A stretch of 12,708 bases of DNA from an uncultured Clostridia bacterium (GTDB lineage Bacteria > Bacillota > Clostridia > Lachnospirales > Anaerotignaceae), in contig CATZIM010000026.1 in assembly GCA_958420075.1 (NCBI GenBank), forward strand, positions 1-12,708, in the 5' to 3' direction. A program made the translations under genes and the position numbers. The notes under the pieces are model-generated. The model was given only the letters and a program-made list of their open reading frames with translations, made no database searches and was not told the origin of the DNA. Below, one piece after another: positions 1 to 7,321 of the stretch. The stretch's first letter is position 1. The number at the start of each line of letters is the position of its first letter.

Positions 1-220
1 AATAAAACAAGTCTTCAAATTTTTTGTCTAATGCAATGCAGAGAATCAAAGCCAGTTTTGCCGTGGGATTAAACTGCCCTGTTTCAATGGAACTAATGGT
101 GTTTCGGGAAACACCTACCATTTCTGCTAACTGGCTTTGAGATAAGTTTTGCTCCGCGCGGGCTTCTTTTAAGCGGTTGCGAAGGATCAGTTCATTTTTT
201 TTTTTTTTTTCTTTTGGCAT
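1..220 (-). CDS. XRE-family HTH transcriptional regulator, 3' end outside window
   Basis: This is a small DNA-binding protein of the Xre/Cro type. The start is ATG at 220-218, and at least 73 codons are visible before the window edge. The translation begins MPKEKKKKNELILRNRLKEA, followed by a classic helix-turn-helix: LSQSQLAEMVGVSRNTISSI at about residues 27-46, then ETGQFNPTAK and ALILCIALDKKFEDLFY. Family members are about 65-75 residues long, so only a few codons should be missing. The start overlaps the end of the DUF6442-like gene closely (TGA, one base, ATG), with a GGAG about 10 bases upstream, so translation is probably coupled. Codons 4-9 contain 16 consecutive A residues, and a shift into either other frame meets TGA immediately. 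Likely role (inference): autorepressor of this operon through the CCAAGT palindromes near 1289-1361. Identification is confident; the target is inferred. Confidence 0.88.
   Translation of the reverse strand, partial: MPKEKKKKNELILRNRLKEARAEQNLSQSQLAEMVGVSRNTISSIETGQFNPTAKLALILCIALDKKFEDLFY
195..210 (-). repeat. A16 homopolymer inside the XRE regulator start region
   Basis: On the coding (minus) strand, 16 consecutive A residues cover codons 4-9 of the XRE gene. In frame they read as the end of Glu, four Lys and the start of Asn. One shifted frame reads ATG AAC TGA, with the stop at 189-187; the other reads TGA at 194-192. Any net slippage that is not a multiple of three therefore ends the protein before the HTH. 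Confidence 0.9.
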
Positions 221-221
221 A

Positions 222-566
222 TCAAAGGATCTCCATTCCGTGGTTTAAGATATTGACAAATGTGATGATAGCAATACAAAGCGCAATCAGCACAAAGAGG
301 ATGTCTTTCGCTTTTCTATGGCTGCGGAAATGCTGGAAAGAACGACTGCCAAAGGTAATGGCAAAACAGAATAGAAAAGCGCGATAATCTCCATAGGCTT
401 TCCCTGTGAAATAGGTTTGCAGGAAAAAGACCAAACATGCCAAAGTGCTGTATATCAGAATGAGAATATAGGCGGTTGCCTGTGCTTTCTGCTCTACAAA
501 AGCGGCAAACTCATCCTGCAGAATATTTTCTTTTTGACTGCGTGCAAGGATTTCTTTTTTATCCAT
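222..566 (-). CDS. Small membrane protein, DUF6442-like, paralogue 3
   Basis: This 114-residue protein opens with the shared signature MDKKEILARSQKEN and a short charged amphipathic segment. Three hydrophobic helices follow, at about residues 32-54, 62-78 and 88-110, separated by a basic loop (HFRSHRKAK). The layout matches what I recall of DUF6442 proteins in Lachnospiraceae and related Firmicutes, which are often next to a small XRE regulator. The function of the family is unknown. The start at 566 has AAAGGAG seven bases upstream, and it lies 14 bases after the stop of the preceding paralogue. The gene is third in the operon and its stop is one base from the XRE start. The first 30 bases are almost identical to those of the gene at 581-919, which shows recent common ancestry. 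Confidence 0.8.
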   Translation of the reverse strand: MDKKEILARSQKENILQDEFAAFVEQKAQATAYILILIYSTLACLVFFLQTYFTGKAYGDYRAFLFCFAITFGSRSFQHFRSHRKAKDILFVLIALCIAIITFVNILNHGMEIL

Positions 567-580
567 AAGAAGACTCCTTT

Positions 581-919
581 CTATGCAACGAATATCTGTA
601 ACAAGGGTCGGGCTGCGAGCATCAGAATCATAACAAGATAGCCGATGATACCGAAAATCAAATAGAATTTTTTCTTCAGATAATATCCCTGTGTGAAAAA
701 GACGGTAATGCGTGCCAAAAGCCAGCAGGTGGCAATGGCAAGGAACAGTTCCTTGTTGAAATCTTTGAGTACAAATCCATTGATTATGAGACTGATAAGA
801 TAAATATAATCAAGGAAGCAGAAACCAAAGGCTCTGCTTTTTCGCACAAGGCTTTGTTCTCTCTCGTCACCAGCGGCGTTTTCCGCGCGGCTGCGTGCAA
901 GGATTTCCTTTTTATCCAT
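581..919 (-). CDS. Small membrane protein, DUF6442-like, paralogue 2
   Basis: This 112-residue protein starts MDKKEILARSRAEN, followed by GDEREQSLVRKS. Hydrophobic helices lie at about residues 31-50, 55-75 and 84-108, with a basic stretch (YLKKKF) between the last two. It is the middle member of three tandem paralogues. Its ATG directly abuts the TAA of the upstream gene (TAA then ATG, no gap), and the G-rich Shine-Dalgarno (GGGGGA) lies inside the last codons of that gene, so translational coupling is likely. Family assignment rests on the N-terminal signature, size and topology; no biochemical role can be read from the sequence. It may form a hetero-oligomer with its paralogues (inference). 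Confidence 0.8.
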   Translation of the reverse strand: MDKKEILARSRAENAAGDEREQSLVRKSRAFGFCFLDYIYLISLIINGFVLKDFNKELFLAIATCWLLARITVFFTQGYYLKKKFYLIFGIIGYLVMILMLAARPLLQIFVA

Positions 920-1231
920 TTAGATTCCCCCTAAATATTCCATGATGTTTGCGACACAAAGTACGGCGGCAGCCAAAGCCATGATGCCATGATAGGCTTT
1001 ACGATGGCGGTAAAAGAGAAAGCAATATCTCCCCATGACGCTTGCCCAGAAAATCGCCAGAAATCCATCAGCTGACAGACCTTTTACATAATTGACAGTT
1101 GTCAGAATCAGTGTAACAGCCAGCATGAAAATCAGGCTGAAAGATTCGCTTTCTATACGAATTTGCTTTTCCCTTTCATCTCCCAACATATTTTCTACTT
1201 GACTGCGTTTCAAAATTTCATTTTTGTCCAT
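920..1231 (-). CDS. Small membrane protein, DUF6442-like, paralogue 1
   Basis: This 103-residue first gene of the minus-strand operon starts MDKNEILKRSQVEN, followed by GDEREKQIRIES, like the two downstream paralogues. Hydrophobic segments are at about residues 30-47, 54-70 and 80-98, with a basic loop (YRHRKAYHG) before the last. Its N-terminal coding sequence has diverged more at DNA level than the near-identical starts of paralogues 2 and 3, which suggests that this copy split off first. The start at 1231 is supported by AAGGAGGGG eight bases upstream. It is transcribed from the promoter at 1310-1338 with a leader of roughly 70 bases. Function unknown; likely an integral membrane protein. 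Confidence 0.8.
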   Translation of the reverse strand: MDKNEILKRSQVENMLGDEREKQIRIESESFSLIFMLAVTLILTTVNYVKGLSADGFLAIFWASVMGRYCFLFYRHRKAYHGIMALAAAVLCVANIMEYLGGI

Positions 1232-1288
1232 AAACAGTGCCCCTCCTTTTTGATAAAATTCCCCCCGAATTTATAAGTATTTTGTTTG

Positions 1289-1302
1289 CCAAGTTTACTT
1301 GG
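1289..1302. promoter_or_regulatory. Operator palindrome 1, at the transcription start
   Basis: CCAAGT-TT-ACTTGG is an inverted repeat with perfect 6-base arms and a 2-base centre. It lies just downstream of the -10 of the minus-strand promoter, at about +1 to +14. The likely binder is the XRE protein of the same operon (inference). Confidence 0.7.
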
Positions 1303-1309
1303 TATTTTG

Positions 1310-1338
1310 AGCATAGCATTGCCAAGTTTACTTGTCAA
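1310..1338 (-). promoter_or_regulatory. Sigma-A-type promoter of the DUF6442/XRE operon
   Basis: Read on the minus strand, a perfect -35 TTGACA (1338-1333) is followed by exactly 17 bases and TATGCT (1315-1310), one mismatch from consensus. Transcription would start near 1303. One CCAAGT palindrome overlaps the -35 and spacer and another covers the start point, an arrangement expected for repression. Confidence 0.82.
1322..1335. promoter_or_regulatory. Operator palindrome 2, overlapping the -35
   Basis: CCAAGT-TT-ACTTGT has the same architecture as operator 1 with one mismatch in the right arm. It overlaps three bases of the -35 and most of the spacer. Its centre is 33 bp from that of operator 1, about three helical turns, compatible with binding on the same face. 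Confidence 0.68.
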
Positions 1339-1347
1339 GACTTTTTA

Positions 1348-1361
1348 CCAAGTTTTCTTTG
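1348..1361. promoter_or_regulatory. Degenerate third operator copy
   Basis: CCAAGT-TT-TCTTTG has an intact left arm and a right arm matching at only four of six positions. Its centre is 26 bp upstream of operator 2, just outside the -35. It could be a weak accessory site. Confidence 0.4.
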
Positions 1362-1409
1362 CAGTGTGTTTTTTATACAAAATACATCAAATTGTCTATG
1401 GTATTTTTC

Positions 1410-1438
1410 TTGTGAAGCCATTATATTTTTTTTATAGA
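1410..1438 (+). promoter_or_regulatory. Candidate promoter of the RND transporter operon
   Basis: TTGTGA (1410-1415), 17 bases, then TATAGA (1433-1438), in an AT-rich stretch. It is the best match I can find upstream of the plus-strand operon, and gives a leader of about 60 bases to the preferred start at 1505. Confidence 0.5.
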
Positions 1439-1504
1439 TAAAATAAGGGAAATATGTGCTGCGATTGATGAAAAATGGCGCAGCTGATAGAAACGGGTGG
1501 AACC

Positions 1505-3991
1505 ATGAAAAAAGAAAAAGACGAGCGTTCCTTTTGGGAAAAACTGGCGACGCTGATTGTAGATAAGCGAAATTTATTCTTTCTGTTATATGGGGCAGCA
1601 ATGCTCTTTTCTGTATTTGCCAGCGGGTGGGTATCGGTCAATGACGACCTGACTTCTTATCTGCCGGAAGAAACGGAAACAAGGCGAGGGCTGGATTTGA
1701 TGGATGAAGAATTCACCACATTTGCCACAGCCCGGGTCATGGTCAACAACATTACATATGACCAAGCGCTGACCCTATCGGAAGAATTGGAAAAAATAGA
1801 AGGCGTTTCGGAAGTGGAATTTGATGAAACGGAAGACCATTACCGAGGGGCAGCGGCATTGTTTGATGTGACTTTCGACGGCGAAGTGAATGATGATATT
1901 TCCTTGACAGCGCTGAATGAACTGAAAGAGGAGCTTGCGCCCTATGACCTGTATGTTTCCACAGAAGTGGGCAACAACCGTTCTGATTTGCTGGCGGAAG
2001 AAATGAAAATGATCATGGTTGTGGCAGCGGTGATCATTGTCAGTGTGCTCCTGCTCACATCCAAGACTTATATGGAAATTCCCGTATTGCTGCTGACATT
2101 CATTGCGGCGGCGGTACTGAATATGGGGACAAACTTCCTTTTTGGAGAGATTTCCTTTATTTCCAACTCCGTAACGGTGGTGCTCCAATTGGCGCTAGCT
2201 ATTGACTATGCCATTATCCTTTGCCATCGCTACAGTGAGGAACGGGTGCATATGGAACCGAGGGAAGCGACCATCACAGCGTTGAGCAAAGCCATTCCAG
2301 AAATCTCAGCCAGCAGCTTGACCACCATTTCTGGTTTGGGTGCACTGATGTTCATGCAGTTTGGCATTGGGTTTGATATGGGGCGTGTGCTCATTAAAGC
2401 CATCTTCTGCAGCCTGTTGTCTGTATTTACATTGATGCCAGGGCTGCTGATGCTGTTCAGTAAGGGCATTGATAAGACGCATCATAAAAACTTTGTACCA
2501 AGTATTGACGGCTTGGGACGTATTGTTATCAAAATGCAGTATATTGTCCCGCCTATTTTCCTGATTCTGTTGATTGTGGCATTCAAGTTTTCTTCTATGT
2601 GCCCTTATGCTTATGGGTATACACAGATTACTTCTTTCCAGAAAAGTGAGAACACCATTGCCGATGATAAGATCAAAGAAACCTTTGGGGGACAGAATAC
2701 ATTGGCAATTGTCATTCCAAAAGGAGATTATGACAGTGAGCGGGCATTGCTGGCGGATATCCAGAAGCACCCGGAAGTCAACTCAGCTTTGGGCATTGCC
2801 AACGCGGAAGCAGAAGATGATTACATGCTGGCAGACGCTTTGACACCCAGAAAATTTGCGGAAATGATGGACCTGGATGTGGAAGTGGCGAAACTCCTTT
2901 ATGGTGCTTACGGCATCAAGAATGAGGAATATGGTTATGTCATTGGGAATCTGGATAATTACGAAGTGCCGCTTATTGATATGTTTTTATTTGTTCATGA
3001 TGAAGCGGACAAAGGATATGTGGAACTGGATGATGAAATGCAGCGAGATCTGGACGATGCATACGAAAAGATTGATGACGCCAGAAAACAGCTGCAAGGG
3101 GAAAATTATTCCCGTCTGGTACTGGATTTGAATCTGCCGGAAGAAGGGGAAGAAACTTTCGCATTCCTGGATGTACTTCGGGAGGATGTTGGAAGATATT
3201 ATGACGATTTTCTGCTGGTAGGCAACAGCACCAGTGACTTTGACCTTTCCAGCTCCTTCAGTCGGGATAATGTGATGATCAGTGTCCTTTCCATTGTATT
3301 TGTCATTCTGGTACTGCTCTTTACATTCCAGTCCGTGGGGCTGCCTATTTTGCTGATACTGGTTATTCAGGGGAGTGTATGGATCAACTTCTCCTTCCCT
3401 TATTTGATGCACAGCAATTTGTTCTTCCTTAGTTATCTGGTGGTCAGCTCCATACAGATGGGGGCAAACATCGACTATGCCATCGTTATTTCCAACCGGT
3501 ATATGGAACTGAAAAAACAGATGCCGCCTCAAAAAGCCATCATTCTGGCATTGAATCAGGCATTTCCGACCATCATTACATCCGGTTCCATGCTGGCGGC
3601 AGCAGGGCTTTTGATTGGGTTTATGTCCTCTGACCCTACCGTTGCATCCATCGGGATTTGTCTGGGACGTGGTACCATCTTATCTATTTTCCTGGTTATG
3701 TTTGTATTGCCGGAAATTTTGCTGCTGGGAGACAAGGTCATCGAACGGACCATGTTTGCCATCAAACCGCCGGAACTCAGCCACGAGATGGAAGGTTCTG
3801 TCCGTGTCAATGGTCATATCCGGGGTTATGTTTCCGGTACCATTGATGCGAAGGTACAGGGGGTTATCCATGGGGAGGTCCATGCCATTGTAGATACGGA
3901 AGGCAAGAAGGAAAAGCCCAAAGAGGAACCGCCTGAGGAACAAACAGAAGAAACCGAAAGAGAGGAGGGGCAGACCCATGAAAATCAGTAA
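1505..3991 (+). CDS. RND/MMPL-family membrane transporter with bactofilin-like cytoplasmic tail
   Basis: This is a proton-driven exporter of the RND superfamily, MMPL branch. The preferred start at 1505 gives 828 residues: GGTGGA sits five bases upstream, whereas the in-frame ATG at 1475 has no ribosome site. The topology is a duplicated RND fold. TM1 is at about residues 23-43, then an outer domain to about 165, a bundle of helices to about 320, TM7 near 345-365, a second outer domain and a second bundle. Each bundle carries the Asp-Tyr pair of MMPL proteins: LAIDYAI (D234-Y235) and NIDYAIV (D657-Y658), so the proton relay looks intact. After the last helix comes a non-family tail (about 762-828): a stretch alternating Gly and hydrophobic residues, then a Glu/Lys-rich end. 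The substrate is unknown; lipids or envelope polymers are typical for MMPL proteins. The gene overlaps the next by 14 bases. Confidence 0.9.
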   Translation: MKKEKDERSFWEKLATLIVDKRNLFFLLYGAAMLFSVFASGWVSVNDDLTSYLPEETETRRGLDLMDEEFTTFATARVMVNNITYDQALTLSEELEKIEGVSEVEFDETEDHYRGAAALFDVTFDGEVNDDISLTALNELKEELAPYDLYVSTEVGNNRSDLLAEEMKMIMVVAAVIIVSVLLLTSKTYMEIPVLLLTFIAAAVLNMGTNFLFGEISFISNSVTVVLQLALAIDYAIILCHRYSEERVHMEPREATITALSKAIPEISASSLTTISGLGALMFMQFGIGFDMGRVLIKAIFCSLLSVFTLMPGLLMLFSKGIDKTHHKNFVPSIDGLGRIVIKMQYIVPPIFLILLIVAFKFSSMCPYAYGYTQITSFQKSENTIADDKIKETFGGQNTLAIVIPKGDYDSERALLADIQKHPEVNSALGIANAEAEDDYMLADALTPRKFAEMMDLDVEVAKLLYGAYGIKNEEYGYVIGNLDNYEVPLIDMFLFVHDEADKGYVELDDEMQRDLDDAYEKIDDARKQLQGENYSRLVLDLNLPEEGEETFAFLDVLREDVGRYYDDFLLVGNSTSDFDLSSSFSRDNVMISVLSIVFVILVLLFTFQSVGLPILLILVIQGSVWINFSFPYLMHSNLFFLSYLVVSSIQMGANIDYAIVISNRYMELKKQMPPQKAIILALNQAFPTIITSGSMLAAAGLLIGFMSSDPTVASIGICLGRGTILSIFLVMFVLPEILLLGDKVIERTMFAIKPPELSHEMEGSVRVNGHIRGYVSGTIDAKVQGVIHGEVHAIVDTEGKKEKPKEEPPEEQTEETEREEGQTHENQ

Positions 3992-6900
3992 AAGAATCAT
4001 ATCATTACTCATGGCAGCACTGCTGGTTTTTGGTCTGCCTTTGAGCGCTTTTGCATCCGATGGCAGAGAAATCCGCATCGCAACGGCAGAGGATTGGAAG
4101 TCATTTGTGAAAAACTGCAAGCTGGATACCTGGTCCGTAGGCAAGACTGTTGTGCTGGATACAGATCTGGACTTGGGCGGCAATTTTACGCCGGTGCCTG
4201 TGTTCAGCGGTACCTTTGACGGCAATGGACACAGCATTCACATGGGTTCTTATACGTCAGCGGCTTCTGACACTGGGGTATTCCGTTATGTCAGCGAAGG
4301 CGCAGTGGTGAAAAACCTGACGGTTACAGGCACATGGGAGCCATCCGGCGGGAAAAGCGCCATTGGCGGTATTGTGGGACACAACAACGGCACCATAGAA
4401 AATTGTATGTTCAACGGTGTGGTAGATGGCAAAAATAACATTGGCGGTATTGCCGGCATCAATGAAAATACTGGCGTCATCACAGGCTGTACCGTCCGTG
4501 GGGAAATCCGCGGGGAACACTACACTGGCGGTGTTGCAGGGCAAAACCTTGGCAGTATTATCCGCTGTACCAACGAAAGCAGTGTCAATACAGATGGTGC
4601 AGAAATTGCACCCACCTTAGATGATATTGATGTGAGTCATATCAACAATACGGAAAACCTTTCTGCGTATACAGATACAGGCGGTATTACGGGATTTTCC
4701 TCCGGGCTTCTGCAGGGATGTCAGAATACGGGGGAAATCGGTTATCCCCATGTAGGGTATAATGTAGGCGGTATTGCCGGCAGACAGTCCGGCTATCTCC
4801 ACGACTGTGAAAACCGCGGCGCTGTTTATGGCAGAAAAGACGTAGGCGGCGTTGTTGGTCAGATGGAGCCATATTTGATTTTGAAATTTGGCAAGGACGA
4901 TCTGGAACGGCTTTCCGATGCTTTTTCCGGTTTGCAGGACATTATGGACGGCATGCTGGATCACACGGAAACTACTATGGATGACGTTTCTTTCCGTCTG
5001 GACAATATTTCCGCCATGTCCGATGAAGCCAGAGAAAGCACGGACTATCTGGTACACCGGACAGAAGATTATGTAGATGATACCATTGAAACGGTCAATG
5101 ACCTGAGTGCAAGAGCGGATCGTTTCTTAGGTGATTTGGAAGATATTCTGGGCACAGGGGAAGATGTGGCTGATGATATCACAGATGCAGTGGATCAGCT
5201 TCATAAATCTGTAGAACGTTTGCAGGATGCGGCGCAGGCTGGACAGGATGCTATCGACAGCGCAGACAGCGGTTTGACAAAGCTGGATCGCGCAGTACGG
5301 AATTATAAAAACGCTTGGAGCGATGTGAACCAGAGTGTGCAGAATGTCATCGGTTCTGTAGGCAACTGGGAAGCCATGGAAGAAGCACTGGCTGACCTGC
5401 AGGGGGATGTTACTTATCTGAAATCTGCCGGAGATGGTGTCATTCGTGCCATCAACAACACGAAAAATGAAATGGGGGACGCCCTGGACAGCGGCAGTGA
5501 TATGGCTTCTGACCTAAACAGCGCTTTATCCAGATTGGAACGTTCTGTGGAAAAAATGCAGGATATTCAGGATGGATTATCTGATATGGTAACAGATATG
5601 CGCTGGGCAATCCGGGATTTCCGGGAAGGCGGTGCGCCCCAATTTGCTGTGCCCGATGCGGAATACAAAGAGCAGGTGGACAATCTGCTGGATCAGACGG
5701 GTTCCATTTTTGACGAAGTGGAACAGATGACAGATGAAATGGGGGACAACGGCGACATCCTCATTTCTGACCTGCGGGCAATGAACGACCAGATGCGGAG
5801 CATCATGGATATTATGCGGGATATTTATGAAAAACTGCTGGACGATGGCGAAGAAGAAGAGATTTATGAAGATATATCAGAAGAAGTGACTTCTTCCACA
5901 GAAGGTGTCACGGAAAACTGCCGCAACTACGGCAAAGTAGAGGGCGACGTGGATACCGGGGGGATCTGCGGAGCCATTGCGGTGGAATACGACTTTGACC
6001 CGGAAGATGACCTGACCAGACAGGGGGATACTTCCCTGAATCAGCACTTCCAGACAAAAGCTGTTCTGCGTGGGTCTGTGAACTACGGAACAGTAACAGG
6101 GAAAAAAGATTATGTAGGCGGTATTGCCGGTTATATGAAGCTGGGCAGCATTTATAAATGTGAGGCTTATGGCAAAGTGACCAGCAGTGACGGCGACTAT
6201 ATCGGCGGCATTGTCGGCAGCTCTGATTCTGTGGTACGAAACAGTGATGCGAAAGTTTCCCTGAGCGGCGGCAGCTATACCGGCGGTATTGCCGGATATG
6301 GTACGGACATTTTTGACTGCCGTGCTATGGTGGAACTGGCGGATGCGGAAGAAGCAGCCGGTGCCATTGCCGGAAAAGCAGAAGGCAATGTAAAAGGCAA
6401 CTACTTTGTAGACGGTGACTGGGGCGGCGTGGACGACATCAGTTTTGCCGGAGAAGCAGAGCCAATGGCATATGAAGATTTCATTGCCATGGAAGGTCTG
6501 CCGGAGCGCTTCCGTTCCTTCTATTTGACTTATATGGCAAACGGCGCTGTGGTGGACGAAGTGGCATACACCTATGGCGAAAAAACAGACAGCAAATCCA
6601 TTCCAGAAGTACCCAAACAGGAAGGTTCTTCCGGAAATTGGGAAGAGTTGCCGGAAACCGTTACATTTGACAGAGTCATTGAAGCCGTTTACACCCAGCG
6701 CAGTTCTTCCATTGCGTCACCCCAGACCAGAGGCGAAGCCATGCTTTCCATTCTGCTGGCAGAAGGCAGTTTTGAAGATGGCGCGGAAATTGCCATGGAA
6801 CCTGTGACAGCGGAAGAAGTGGGTATTGCTGACAGCAGTAAATTCGTAGAAGGCTGGAAGGTAACATTGCCAGAAGACGGCAGCATCACCCATCTGATGC

Positions 6901-7169
6901 GGTACTGTGTACCGGAAGGCGGCGGACTGCTGAAGCTGTATCTGGTGAAAGATGGCGGCGCTGTGCCTTTGGATACCCAGAAAGATGGACAGTATCTGTG
7001 CTTTAACGCAGATGGTACCCAGTTCACCTTCTATGTAGAACGGACACCTGTGTGGTATGTGGTGGCACCTATTGCAGGATGTGTGGTTCTTGTGCTTGGG
7101 GCTGTCATTTTCTGGAAAAGAGAGCGGATTAAGAATTTTGTAAAAGACAAACGCAAAAAAGAAGAGTAA
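3978..7169 (+). CDS. Surface-exposed, membrane-anchored GLUG-repeat/coiled-coil protein
   Basis: This 1063-residue exported protein has a signal peptide (MKISKR, a hydrophobic core, then LSAFA, cleavage near residue 26). GLUG-type repeats of the form GGIxG...C.n.G.V begin at about 130, 156, 184, 235, 264 and 290. A long, acidic, helical coiled-coil region spans about 305-640, and more GLUG-type repeats begin near 661, 714, 743, 769 and 795. A linker or beta-rich domain follows, then one C-terminal transmembrane helix (about 1024-1045) with a basic tail (WKRERIKNFVKDKRKKEE), so the bulk lies outside the membrane. The start at 3978 has GAGGAGGGG seven bases upstream, inside the end of the transporter gene, so the two are translated together. 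Role (inference): partner of the RND transporter, for example an adaptor or substrate-handling subunit. GLUG repeats are known from bacterial surface proteins and proteases; the full architecture is one I do not recognise. Confidence 0.85.
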   Translation: MKISKRIISLLMAALLVFGLPLSAFASDGREIRIATAEDWKSFVKNCKLDTWSVGKTVVLDTDLDLGGNFTPVPVFSGTFDGNGHSIHMGSYTSAASDTGVFRYVSEGAVVKNLTVTGTWEPSGGKSAIGGIVGHNNGTIENCMFNGVVDGKNNIGGIAGINENTGVITGCTVRGEIRGEHYTGGVAGQNLGSIIRCTNESSVNTDGAEIAPTLDDIDVSHINNTENLSAYTDTGGITGFSSGLLQGCQNTGEIGYPHVGYNVGGIAGRQSGYLHDCENRGAVYGRKDVGGVVGQMEPYLILKFGKDDLERLSDAFSGLQDIMDGMLDHTETTMDDVSFRLDNISAMSDEARESTDYLVHRTEDYVDDTIETVNDLSARADRFLGDLEDILGTGEDVADDITDAVDQLHKSVERLQDAAQAGQDAIDSADSGLTKLDRAVRNYKNAWSDVNQSVQNVIGSVGNWEAMEEALADLQGDVTYLKSAGDGVIRAINNTKNEMGDALDSGSDMASDLNSALSRLERSVEKMQDIQDGLSDMVTDMRWAIRDFREGGAPQFAVPDAEYKEQVDNLLDQTGSIFDEVEQMTDEMGDNGDILISDLRAMNDQMRSIMDIMRDIYEKLLDDGEEEEIYEDISEEVTSSTEGVTENCRNYGKVEGDVDTGGICGAIAVEYDFDPEDDLTRQGDTSLNQHFQTKAVLRGSVNYGTVTGKKDYVGGIAGYMKLGSIYKCEAYGKVTSSDGDYIGGIVGSSDSVVRNSDAKVSLSGGSYTGGIAGYGTDIFDCRAMVELADAEEAAGAIAGKAEGNVKGNYFVDGDWGGVDDISFAGEAEPMAYEDFIAMEGLPERFRSFYLTYMANGAVVDEVAYTYGEKTDSKSIPEVPKQEGSSGNWEELPETVTFDRVIEAVYTQRSSSIASPQTRGEAMLSILLAEGSFEDGAEIAMEPVTAEEVGIADSSKFVEGWKVTLPEDGSITHLMRYCVPEGGGLLKLYLVKDGGAVPLDTQKDGQYLCFNADGTQFTFYVERTPVWYVVAPIAGCVVLVLGAVIFWKRERIKNFVKDKRKKEE

Positions 7170-7235
7170 AATAAAGTTGTAAGGAACGCAATGCAGCAAA
7201 GGACTTCTCTGTTTTGCGGCAACACAGACAGAAAG

Positions 7236-7284
7236 AAAAAGCTGTATGGACGGCAGAAAATGCTGGTTCCATACAGCTTTTTTT
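7236..7284 (+). terminator. Terminator of the RND/GLUG operon
   Basis: GCTGTATGGA (7241-7250) pairs with TCCATACAGC (7268-7277), preceded by five A and followed by seven T. It lies 67 bases after the GLUG gene stop and ends only 37 bases before the SLH/GH18 start. The A-tract on the left could also make it work in reverse. Confidence 0.85.
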
Positions 7285-7321
7285 GCACAAAAGGGTTTTG
7301 GAATGCAAAGGAGGAATGGGA

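Noticed and set aside
1257..1273. AAATTC/GAATTT hairpin in the leader of the DUF6442 operon
   Set aside because: Only six weak A-T-rich pairs; too unstable to call a riboswitch or terminator.
1475..1504. Upstream in-frame ATG for the RND transporter gene (10 extra residues)
   Set aside because: No Shine-Dalgarno precedes it, whereas the ATG at 1505 has GGTGGA at a normal distance and begins a typical MKKEK N-terminus.
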